Assembly (NCBI RefSeq): GCF_946221105.1
Contig: NZ_CAMICL010000054.1
Location: 1 to 12,347, forward strand
Length of the DNA stretch: 12,347 nucleotides
Direction: 5' to 3'
Source of the DNA: an uncultured Corynebacterium sp.
Lineage (GTDB): Bacteria > Actinomycetota > Actinomycetes > Mycobacteriales > Mycobacteriaceae
The translations under genes and the position numbers were made by a program. The number at the start of each line of letters is the position of its first letter. Positions within the stretch are counted from its first letter, which is position 1. The notes below the pieces were generated by a model. That model saw only the letters and a list, made by a program, of their open reading frames with translations. It had not been told where the DNA came from and made no database searches. Of the stretch, positions 1 to 6,920 are shown piece after piece.

Positions 1-11
1 GGACGGACACC

Positions 12-692
12 ATGGCTGCACGACCAACGCGATCGGCAACGCTGACCCGCACACCAGGCCGCACGCAGGGCCGCACCGAGCACCCGGCCAGCCGTGTGCG
101 CACTACGCCGGGCGTGAAGCCCCATGTACAGCGCGCGAAGGCCCGGGGCAGGCTCGGCTCCAACCAGGTGGTGTCTGTCCGCGGGCGCCGCGTGGCTACC
201 ACGAAGGCGCGCTCGAAGTTTTCTTCGCTGTCCCAAATTGCGCTGCCGCTGCTGGTCATCGGTATCGCGGCTGCGATGATCCTGTCGGGCATCGCCACCA
301 CGCAGACCTTTGCTATCCAGAAGCTGCAGGCCAAGGAGCAGCAGCTGGCAAACGAGGTCGAGTCCCTCAACCGCGACTTGGAGGACCGCCGTTCCGCGGC
401 GGCCCTTGCGCAGCGCGCGGATTCCATGGGCATGGTGCTCGCCGGCGAGCCGGGCGTAGTCGCAGTGAATGAGGAGGGCCACGCGGAGGAGCAGCGCCCG
501 TACAACCCGGAGTCCGCCTCCAAGCTGGTGGACGTCAACGGTGAGGGCCGCCCGGCCTCCCGCGCGTCGTCGGATGACCGCGCGACGAAGGAGCTCGAGG
601 ATGCGCTGACCCAGCGCCCGGGCCGCGCCGCGAACGCCCCGCGCTTTGACAACTTGGCTCCGTACCAGGCCAACGTTGCGGCTCAGCCGTAG
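12..692 (+). CDS. ftsL: FtsL-like septal division protein
   Basis: Small single-pass membrane protein of 226 residues, in the place where actinobacterial dcw clusters carry ftsL, directly before ftsI. Residues 1-70 are a basic, Arg/Pro/Thr-rich, probably disordered cytoplasmic segment. About 76-98 form one hydrophobic membrane helix. About 99-127 are a likely coiled coil with leucines or valine at 105, 112, 116, 119 and 123, followed by RADSMGMV at 135-142, which resembles the short conserved stretch after the FtsL zipper. The last 80 residues are acidic, then Pro/Ala-rich, and look unstructured. By family knowledge FtsL joins FtsQ and a DivIC/FtsB-type protein to activate FtsW-FtsI. FtsL families diverge greatly in sequence, so the call rests on topology plus position. 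The ATG at 12 is the first start visible, but the frame is open to the window edge, so translation could begin further upstream. Confidence 0.8.
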   Translation: MAARPTRSATLTRTPGRTQGRTEHPASRVRTTPGVKPHVQRAKARGRLGSNQVVSVRGRRVATTKARSKFSSLSQIALPLLVIGIAAAMILSGIATTQTFAIQKLQAKEQQLANEVESLNRDLEDRRSAAALAQRADSMGMVLAGEPGVVAVNEEGHAEEQRPYNPESASKLVDVNGEGRPASRASSDDRATKELEDALTQRPGRAANAPRFDNLAPYQANVAAQP

Positions 693-715
693 CGGCTGGC
701 GTGGCGCACCTAGGT

Positions 716-739
716 ATCTGCCCGGGGGCGGGGCATGAT
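716..739 (+). other. G-rich hairpin in the 97-nt ftsL-ftsI gap
   Basis: The 693-789 interval is the longest gap in the window. TGCCC at 719-723 can pair with GGGCA at 731-735 across a 7-nt G-rich loop. Allowing T736 to bulge, ATC at 716-718 pairs with GAT at 737-739, giving an 8-bp imperfect stem. No T-run follows, so this is not a standard intrinsic terminator. It could be a 5' leader structure of ftsI or chance pairing in G-rich DNA. GGCTGG at 694-699 and CCAGCC at 763-768 could also pair around it. Confidence 0.3.
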
Positions 740-778
740 GGTTGTCGACATAAAGGCGGGTACCAGCCAGTGGACATG

Positions 779-783
779 GGAGG
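779..783 (+). promoter_or_regulatory. ftsI ribosome binding site
   Basis: GGAGG lies 6 nt before the GTG at 790. This near-perfect Shine-Dalgarno site supports the GTG start of ftsI, whose product begins M-P-R-T-S. Confidence 0.8.
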
Positions 784-789
784 TGAGCA

Positions 790-2760
790 GTGCCACGCAC
801 TAGCGCGAGCGCGCAGGTAAGGCCAGAGAAGCCAGCGCAGGCTTCCCAAAAGCAGATCACGGGTAAGCGTGTGTACTGGCTCGGCATCGCCTTCTTGGCA
901 GTGGCGGCCCTGCTCATCGGCCGCCTGTTTTGGGTGCAGGTGATCATCGGCGACGAGCTGCGCGAGCAGGCCAATGACCAACGCAGCCGCACCTACGTCG
1001 ACCGCGCGCGTCGCGGCGAGATCGTGGACCGCGACGGCAACAAGATGGCCTACACCATGCAGGCCCGCTCCCTGACTGTGTCTCCGGTGCAGCTGCGCAA
1101 GGAGCTCAAGGAGCAGCAGGAGCTTGAAATGCGTGTGGACGGGCTGTCGGACGAGGAGATCGCGGCCCAGGTGGACGCCCGCGTCGAAGATGTGCTGCGC
1201 ACGATGGCCAACGAGATCCCGGGCATGATCGGCGACGGGGAAGTGGTGCGCGACGCGCCCGCGAACACCGCCACCGGCGAGCCGACCACCAAGGTCGGCC
1301 AGGTCAGCGCCAAGGAGATCCTGGACAAGCTGCACGCGGATTCCAGCTACGAGGTGCTGGTGCGCAACGTCGACCCGGATGTGGCCGCCACCGTCGCGGA
1401 GGCGTTCCATGGCATCGCGGCGGACCACCAGGACATCCGCCAGTACCCGAATGGTGCGGTGGGCGAGAACATCATCGGCAAGGTCTCCATGGACGGTCAG
1501 GGCCAGTTCGGCATGGAAGCCTCCCGCGACGCGGACCTGACAGGCATCGACGGCCGCTCCACTGAGGACGTGTCTGCGAACGGCCAGTCGATTCCGGGTT
1601 CGCTTCGCGACGTTGTCCCGGCCGTCGGCGGCGCCCAGATCGAGCTGACCATCGACCTGGACCTGCAGACCTACGTCCAACAAACCCTGGAGCAGGCCAA
1701 GGCCAACTCCCTGGCCAAGGAAGCCCAGGCTGTGGTCCTGGACACCCACACCGGCGAGGTGCTGGCCATGGCCAACACCGACACGATCAACCCGAACGGC
1801 AACGTGGACCAGCAGGTCAAGCAGGGCAAGGACTTTGAGAACCCGAGCGTGTCGCACCCCTTCGAGCCCGGCTCGGTGGCGAAGGTGATCACCGCGGCCG
1901 CGGCGATCGACCAGGGGCTGACCGACCCGTACGAGGTGCACCAGGTGCCCGGCTCCATCGACATGGCGGGCATCACGGTGCGCGACGCGTGGGAACACGG
2001 CGTGATGCCGTACACCACAGCAGGCATCTTCGGTAAGTCCTCCAACGTGGGCACCCTCCAGCTCGCCCAGCGGCTGGGGGAGGAGCGGTACTGGGACTAC
2101 CTGAACCGCTTCGGCATCGGCCAGGGCACCGGCATCGAGCTACCCAACGAGTCCTCTGGCCTGCTTCCGGTGCTGGAGCAGTGGTCCGGCGGGACGTTCG
2201 CCAACCTGCCCATCGGCCAGGGCATGAGCTGGACCACGCTGCAGATGGCCGGGGTGTTCCAGACCATCGCGAATGAGGGCGAGCGGATCCAGCCGCGCAT
2301 CATCCACAAGATCACCGGCCCCGACGGGGAGGAGATCGCGCAGGAGGAGCCGCAGCGCACCCGCGTGATCAGCGAGGAGGCCGCACACACCACGCTGGAC
2401 ATGTTCCGCGCGGCGTTCCAGGAGGACCCTGCCGGCGTCAACAACGGCACCGCCCAGGGCAACAACCTGGAGGGCTACCAGTTCTCCGGCAAGACCGGCA
2501 CTGCCCAGAAGGTCAACCCGGACACCGGCGCGTACTCCAACAGCGCCTACTGGATCACCTTCGCCGGCGTCGCGCCTGCGGACGACCCGCGTTTCGTCGT
2601 CGCCGTCATGCTGGACGAGCCGCAGCGCGGCGTGCTCGAGGGCGGCAACGGTGGACAGTCCGCAGCCCCGATTTTCAAGCAGATTTCGGGTTGGCTGCTC
2701 AACCGTGAGAATGTGCCGCTGAGCCCGCCGGCAGAGCCGTACCCGTTGCAGGGCCAGTAG
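790..2760 (+). CDS. ftsI: Division-specific penicillin-binding protein FtsI (PBP3, class B)
   Basis: Peptidoglycan D,D-transpeptidase that cross-links new septal glycan strands made by its partner FtsW, acting on the outer face of the membrane. The 656-residue protein has a short cytoplasmic tail, one membrane anchor at about 29-51, and a PBP-dimer domain starting with RGEIVDRDG at 75-83. The C-terminal transpeptidase domain carries all three active-site motifs: S362-V-A-K365 (S362 the acylated nucleophile), S417-S-N419, and K568-T-G570. No PASTA domains follow, and the protein ends in a short Pro-rich tail. Residues about 141-171 are a polar, Gly/Ala/Thr-containing stretch within the N-terminal domain that looks like a loop insertion. 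The GTG start is set by GGAGG at 779-783. The motifs are complete, so the enzyme should be active and beta-lactam sensitive. This gene is also called pbpB in actinobacteria. Confidence 0.96.
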   Translation: MPRTSASAQVRPEKPAQASQKQITGKRVYWLGIAFLAVAALLIGRLFWVQVIIGDELREQANDQRSRTYVDRARRGEIVDRDGNKMAYTMQARSLTVSPVQLRKELKEQQELEMRVDGLSDEEIAAQVDARVEDVLRTMANEIPGMIGDGEVVRDAPANTATGEPTTKVGQVSAKEILDKLHADSSYEVLVRNVDPDVAATVAEAFHGIAADHQDIRQYPNGAVGENIIGKVSMDGQGQFGMEASRDADLTGIDGRSTEDVSANGQSIPGSLRDVVPAVGGAQIELTIDLDLQTYVQQTLEQAKANSLAKEAQAVVLDTHTGEVLAMANTDTINPNGNVDQQVKQGKDFENPSVSHPFEPGSVAKVITAAAAIDQGLTDPYEVHQVPGSIDMAGITVRDAWEHGVMPYTTAGIFGKSSNVGTLQLAQRLGEERYWDYLNRFGIGQGTGIELPNESSGLLPVLEQWSGGTFANLPIGQGMSWTTLQMAGVFQTIANEGERIQPRIIHKITGPDGEEIAQEEPQRTRVISEEAAHTTLDMFRAAFQEDPAGVNNGTAQGNNLEGYQFSGKTGTAQKVNPDTGAYSNSAYWITFAGVAPADDPRFVVAVMLDEPQRGVLEGGNGGQSAAPIFKQISGWLLNRENVPLSPPAEPYPLQGQ

Positions 2761-2766
2761 ACAGAT

Positions 2767-2771
2767 GGAGG
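2767..2771 (+). promoter_or_regulatory. murE ribosome binding site (decides the start)
   Basis: GGAGG sits 10 nt before the ATG at 2782 and only 1 nt before an in-frame TTG at 2773. The spacing fits the ATG and rules against the TTG. Confidence 0.75.
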
Positions 2772-2781
2772 TTTGAAAAAC

Positions 2782-4266
2782 ATGACAAGCTTGCAGCAAC
2801 TCGCCGACATCGCTGGCGCGCGCATTGTTAACCCGCCGAGCTCGGATGCGCCGGTGGCGTTCGTGGGCCTGGATTCGCAGAACGTCGAGCCCGGTGGCCT
2901 GTTCGCCGCGCTGCCCGGCACCCGGGTGCACGGCGCGACTTACGCGTTCGACTCCGCCGCGGGAGCCATACTTACCGACGAGGCCGGCCTGGCGATTATC
3001 CAGCAGACGGCCGACCGCCGCCCGGTGCTAGTGGTCGATGACGTGCGGGCCAGCTTGGGGCATGTGGCGGCTGAGGTGTACGGGCAGCCGTCGCAAAGCT
3101 TCACGCTCCTCGGTGTGACCGGCACCTCCGGCAAAACCACCACCACGTACATGCTGGAAAAGGGGCTGACCGCTGCCGGCTGCAAGGTGGGGCTGATCGG
3201 CACCACCGGCACGAAAATCATGGGCCGCGACGTGGCCACGGAACTGACCACGCCCGAGGCGCCGATGCTGCAGCGGCTGTTCGCACAGATGCGTGATGAG
3301 GGCGTCACGCACGTGGTCATGGAGGTCTCCTCGCACGCGCTGATGCTGGGCCGCGTCACCGGTTCGGACTTCGACGTCGCGGCGTTTACGAACCTCTCGC
3401 AGGACCATCTGGATTTCCACCCGACCATGGAGGATTACTTCCAGGCGAAGGCGCTGTTCTTCGAACCGGGCAGCGAGATGCGCGCCAAGCGCAGCGTCGT
3501 CTGCGTCGATGACGAGTGGGGCCAGCGCATGGCCGAGCTCGCCGAGGCGCCGGTCACCGTCGCCACGACGGGCGACGCTGATGTGACCGCGGAACTTGTG
3601 CGTATCGACGACCAAGGCCGCCAACGCATCCAGCTCACCGCCGACGACACTTACGAGTTCACCCTGCCTATGCCCGGCGCGTTCAACGTGGCCAACGCGG
3701 CACTCGCAGCGGCGGTCGCGACAACCGCTGGTGTGGAACTTGCACCGTTTTTGCACGGCCTGGAGCAAGCGGCAGTGCCGGGGCGCATGGAGCGTATCGA
3801 CGAAGGGCAGCCCTTCGTCGCCGTCGTGGACTACGCCCACAAGCCGGCCGCCATCGGCGCGGTGCTGGCTACCCTGCGCGGACAGGTTGAAGGCCGCATC
3901 GGCGTGGCCGTCGGCGCGGGCGGCGACCGGGATTCCTCCAAACGCCCTCTGATGGGGGCCGAGGCCGCCAAGAGCGCAGACTTCGTGGTGGTCACCGACG
4001 ACAACCCGCGCACCGAGGATCCCGCCGCCATCCGCGCCGCAGTGCTCGCTGGCGCGCGCGAAGCCGACGCGGACGCTGAAATTGTCGAGGTCAGCCCCCG
4101 CGGCAAGGCCATCGACGCGCTCGTCGAGTGGGCGCAACCAGGCGACGCCGTGATCGTGGTGGGCAAGGGCCACGAAGTCGGCCAGCTCGTAGGCACCGAG
4201 AAACTGCACTTCGACGACCGCGAAGAGATGCGCAGGGCAATCACAGAAAGGCAATCGCGAGCATGA
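2782..4266 (+). CDS. murE: UDP-MurNAc-L-Ala-D-Glu:meso-DAP ligase MurE
   Basis: Cytosolic ATP-dependent ligase adding the third stem-peptide residue. The product is 494 residues from the ATG at 2782, normal for MurE. The N-terminal substrate domain is followed by the ATP loop GTSGKTTT (K118), the Mur-family SSHAL stretch near 183-187, a likely carbamylated lysine K223 in the FQAKALF segment, and the C-terminal domain. D407-N-P-R410 (4000-4011) is the motif that by family knowledge binds meso-diaminopimelate, as opposed to the different motif in lysine-adding enzymes. GKGHE follows at 461-465. The gene lies 21 nt after ftsI, and its stop overlaps the murF start in ATGA. An in-frame TTG at 2773 would add three residues but lacks usable ribosome-binding-site spacing. 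Confidence 0.96.
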   Translation: MTSLQQLADIAGARIVNPPSSDAPVAFVGLDSQNVEPGGLFAALPGTRVHGATYAFDSAAGAILTDEAGLAIIQQTADRRPVLVVDDVRASLGHVAAEVYGQPSQSFTLLGVTGTSGKTTTTYMLEKGLTAAGCKVGLIGTTGTKIMGRDVATELTTPEAPMLQRLFAQMRDEGVTHVVMEVSSHALMLGRVTGSDFDVAAFTNLSQDHLDFHPTMEDYFQAKALFFEPGSEMRAKRSVVCVDDEWGQRMAELAEAPVTVATTGDADVTAELVRIDDQGRQRIQLTADDTYEFTLPMPGAFNVANAALAAAVATTAGVELAPFLHGLEQAAVPGRMERIDEGQPFVAVVDYAHKPAAIGAVLATLRGQVEGRIGVAVGAGGDRDSSKRPLMGAEAAKSADFVVVTDDNPRTEDPAAIRAAVLAGAREADADAEIVEVSPRGKAIDALVEWAQPGDAVIVVGKGHEVGQLVGTEKLHFDDREEMRRAITERQSRA

Positions 4267-5783
4267 TCGACATGACGTTGGCGCGCATCGCCGAGATCAC
4301 CGGCGGGCGCTTGAGCCCGGATGCAGACCCGGACACGCACGTCACCGGGTTTGTGGAGTTCGACTCGCGCAAAATTGGCCCCGGCGGGCTCTTCGTCGCC
4401 TTCCCGGGCGCGCGCGTGGACGGGCACGACTTCGTGGACAAGGCTGCCGAGGCCGGCGCCGCCGCGTCGTTGACGACGAGGGAGGTGGGCAGGCCTTCGG
4501 TGATCGTCGAGAAGCTGCCGCCCCGCGAAGGCGACAACTCGGACCTGGCGGCGAATGACCCGGACGGCTCCGCGGCGGGCGTGGTGGCCGGCATGTCCAA
4601 GCTGGCGTCCGCTGTCGCGCGAGAGCTGACGGCCGCGCACGGGCTGACCATCGTCGGTGTGACGGGGTCTGCGGGCAAGACGTCGACGAAGGACCTCATC
4701 GCGGCTGTGCTCTCGCGCGCCGGCGAGACGGTGGCGCCCCCGGGCAGCTTCAACAACGAGATCGGCCACCCGTACACGGTGCTGCGCTGCACCGAAGACA
4801 CAGACTTTCTGGTCGCGGAGATGTCGGCGCGCGGTATCGGCCACATCGCGCACTTGGCCACCATCGCGCCGCCGAAAATCGGCGTGGTGCTCAACGTCGG
4901 CTCCGCGCACATCGGCGAGTTCGGCTCCCGCGAAAACATCGCGAAGGCCAAGGGCGAGCTGGTGGAGGCGCTGCCTGACACCGGCGTCGCAGTGCTCAAC
5001 GCGGACGACGAGCTCGTCGCCGGCATGGCCGACCGCACGGACGCGCGCGTGGTCACCTTCTCCGAATCCGGCAACACGGCCGCAGACTACTACGCTACGG
5101 GCGTCGAACTCGACGCGGTTGCTCGCGCGTCCTTTACTATGCACACCCCGAACGAGCAGCCGCAGCGCGTCACGCTTGGCGTGTTCGGCGCGCACCAGGT
5201 GGGCAACGCGCTCGCCGCGGCGGCCGTGGGCACGGAGCTGGGCATGGACGCGGCCACCGTGGCCGAGGCGCTGTCCGCGGCCAGCTCGGTGTCCGTCAAC
5301 CGCATGGACGTGAACACGCGGGCCGACGGCGTGACCGTGATCAACGACGCCTACAACGCCAACCCCGAATCCATGCGCGCGGCCATCGCGGCGCTGGGCT
5401 ACACCGCCGCCGCCCGCCCGGGCGTGCGCTCTGTGGCCGTGCTCGGCGAGATGAGCGAGCTGGGCGCCGGCGCCGAACAGGAGCACGCGCTGCTCGCGGA
5501 CGAGTTGGCGCGCTACCGCGTGACCCACCTTGTGGCCGTCGGCAAGTCCGCCGCGATGGCCGCGCTGACCCAGCGCGCCGAGGACCAGGGCATCCACACC
5601 ACCGCCGTCACCGACACCGACGAAGCCGCGCAGGCCGTGCGCGAGCTGTTGTCGTCCGCGCCAGCAGGGGAGGAGAATTGGCGCGAGCGCGACGACCGGG
5701 ATGTTGTGCTGGTCAAGGCTTCCAACGCCGCCCGGCTGTGGGTGGTGGCGGAAGCGCTGCTGCAAGGGCATACGCTTAGGTAG
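4263..5783 (+). CDS. murF: UDP-MurNAc-tripeptide:D-Ala-D-Ala ligase MurF
   Basis: Last cytosolic Mur ligase, joining D-Ala-D-Ala to the UDP-MurNAc tripeptide to complete the pentapeptide precursor. The product is 506 residues. It shows the ATP loop GSAGKTSTK (K139), the MurF signature FNNEIG at 163-168, and NDAYNANP at 361-368. Residues about 84-105 are a charged Asp/Glu/Gly/Ala-rich stretch between the N-terminal and ATPase domains that looks like a linker insertion. The frame is open upstream to 4128, inside murE. The ATG at 4263 is chosen because it overlaps the murE stop in ATGA and has AGAAAGG (4245-4251) 11 nt before it. A second ATG at 4272 is 20 nt from that site. Translational coupling to murE is expected. 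Confidence 0.96.
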   Translation: MIDMTLARIAEITGGRLSPDADPDTHVTGFVEFDSRKIGPGGLFVAFPGARVDGHDFVDKAAEAGAAASLTTREVGRPSVIVEKLPPREGDNSDLAANDPDGSAAGVVAGMSKLASAVARELTAAHGLTIVGVTGSAGKTSTKDLIAAVLSRAGETVAPPGSFNNEIGHPYTVLRCTEDTDFLVAEMSARGIGHIAHLATIAPPKIGVVLNVGSAHIGEFGSRENIAKAKGELVEALPDTGVAVLNADDELVAGMADRTDARVVTFSESGNTAADYYATGVELDAVARASFTMHTPNEQPQRVTLGVFGAHQVGNALAAAAVGTELGMDAATVAEALSAASSVSVNRMDVNTRADGVTVINDAYNANPESMRAAIAALGYTAAARPGVRSVAVLGEMSELGAGAEQEHALLADELARYRVTHLVAVGKSAAMAALTQRAEDQGIHTTAVTDTDEAAQAVRELLSSAPAGEENWRERDDRDVVLVKASNAARLWVVAEALLQGHTLR

Positions 5784-5819
5784 ACACTCGACGTAGAGAA
5801 ATAGCAAGGTACAACTTCC

Positions 5820-6920
5820 ATGGTTCAAGTTATCTGCGCCGGAATCATCAGCTTTTTGGTTTCGATCTTCCTCACCCCTGCGCTCATCCGGTACTTCAAC
5901 CGGCGGGCCATGGGCCAGGAGATCCGCGAGGATGGTCCGGCGTCCCACGCCCGCAAACGCGGCACCCCGACGATGGGCGGCATCGCCATCCTCGCCGGCA
6001 TCACCATGGGCTACCTCGGCGGCAGCCTCGTCGCCCTGTTCACCGGCCACACGGCGTTTACCGCCACCGGCCTGATCGTGCTGTTTCTCACCCTGTCTCT
6101 GGGCCTGGTCGGCTTCGCGGACGACGGCATCAAGCTGTTCATGCAACGCAACCTGGGCCTGAACAAGACGGCGAAGCTGGTGGCGCAGCTGGCCATCTCG
6201 CTGATCTTCGGCGTGCTCATCCTGCGCTTCCCGGACGACAACGGGCTGACCCCGGGCTCGCAGTTCCTGAGCTTCGTGCGCGACATCGAGACGATCGACC
6301 TGACCTTCGGCGGCGGGACCATCGGCACGATCTTCTTCCTCATCTTCATCTACATCCTGCTGGCCGCGTGGTCGAACGCGGTGAACCTCACCGACGGCCT
6401 GGACGGGCTCGCCTCCGGCACCACCGCCCTGGTGATGGCCGCCTACGTGGGCATCACCTTCTGGCAGTTCCGCAATTCTTGCGAGGCCGTGGCCGCCGCC
6501 GGCTGCTACAGCGTGCGCGACCCGCTGGACCTTGCCATCCTGGCCTCCGCCGGCTTCGGCGCCTGCGTCGGCTTCCTCTGGTGGAACGCGGCACCTGCGA
6601 AGATCTTCATGGGCGACACCGGCTCGCTCGCGCTCGGCGGCCTGGTCGCCGGCCTGTCCGTGGGCTCGCGCACGGAACTGCTGATGATCATCATCGGCGC
6701 GCTGTTCGTGCTCGAGGCCGCGTCGGTGGTCATCCAGGTGGCGTCGTTCAAGTCCACCGGCAAGCGCGTGTTCCGCATGGCGCCGTTCCACCACCACTTT
6801 GAAAACGGCGGCTGGCACGAGACCACCGTCGTGGTGCGGTTCTGGATCATCTCCGCCATGGCGTTCATGCTCGGCCTGGCTGTGTTCTACGGCGAGTGGC
6901 TGAACGGGGCGAATCTGTGA
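5820..6920 (+). CDS. mraY: Phospho-MurNAc-pentapeptide transferase MraY
   Basis: Polytopic inner-membrane enzyme that transfers phospho-MurNAc-pentapeptide from UDP to undecaprenyl phosphate, making lipid I. It has 366 residues and about ten hydrophobic segments, the normal size. Family motifs are complete: the aspartate pair D101-D102 followed by GIKL, NLTDGLDG at 189-196, the Mg-binding stretch FMGDTGSL at 263-270 (D266), and the HHH triad at 324-326 in APFHHHFE. The ATG at 5820 follows a CAAGG site (5805-5809) by 10 nt. A 36-nt gap separates it from murF, with no clear signal in it. The stop codon overlaps the murD start in GTGA. Mycobacterial literature calls this gene murX. Confidence 0.97.
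   Translation: MVQVICAGIISFLVSIFLTPALIRYFNRRAMGQEIREDGPASHARKRGTPTMGGIAILAGITMGYLGGSLVALFTGHTAFTATGLIVLFLTLSLGLVGFADDGIKLFMQRNLGLNKTAKLVAQLAISLIFGVLILRFPDDNGLTPGSQFLSFVRDIETIDLTFGGGTIGTIFFLIFIYILLAAWSNAVNLTDGLDGLASGTTALVMAAYVGITFWQFRNSCEAVAAAGCYSVRDPLDLAILASAGFGACVGFLWWNAAPAKIFMGDTGSLALGGLVAGLSVGSRTELLMIIIGALFVLEAASVVIQVASFKSTGKRVFRMAPFHHHFENGGWHETTVVVRFWIISAMAFMLGLAVFYGEWLNGANL

Noticed and set aside
1..45. End of rsmH (mraW) overlapping ftsL, in the frame that stops at TGA 43-45
   Set aside because: rsmH is expected just upstream, but the 14 residues readable in this frame show no recognisable RsmH ending, so it cannot be supported.
749..754. CATAAA as a -10 element of an ftsI promoter
   Set aside because: It matches TATAAT at four of six positions, but no -35-like hexamer lies at suitable distance; too weak to call without mapped transcript starts.
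535..1998. 487-codon minus-strand frame over ftsL-ftsI
   Set aside because: Antisense shadow of ftsI with His/Arg/Val-rich composition and no recognisable motif.
2773..2781. TTG at 2773 as the murE start
   Set aside because: It would be 1 nt from GGAGG, too close for initiation; the ATG at 2782 has workable 10-nt spacing.
4128..4262. ATG at 4128 as the murF start
   Set aside because: It lies deep in murE and adds 45 Arg-rich residues unlike any MurF N terminus; the ATGA overlap at 4263 is the normal arrangement.
5784..5819. Possible signal in the 36-nt murF-mraY gap
   Set aside because: Apart from the CAAGG ribosome binding site, no hairpin, T-run or promoter-like pair was visible.
3831..6818. 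995-codon open frame on the minus strand across murE, murF and mraY
   Set aside because: It lies antisense to three genes with complete family motifs. Strong G/C bias at third positions removes stop codons from the opposite strand, and the translation is Arg/His/Ala/Gly-rich with no recognisable domain.
6896..6916. GTG at 6896 as the murD start
   Set aside because: It adds seven polar residues, has no properly spaced ribosome binding site, and loses the GTGA overlap with the mraY stop at 6917-6920.
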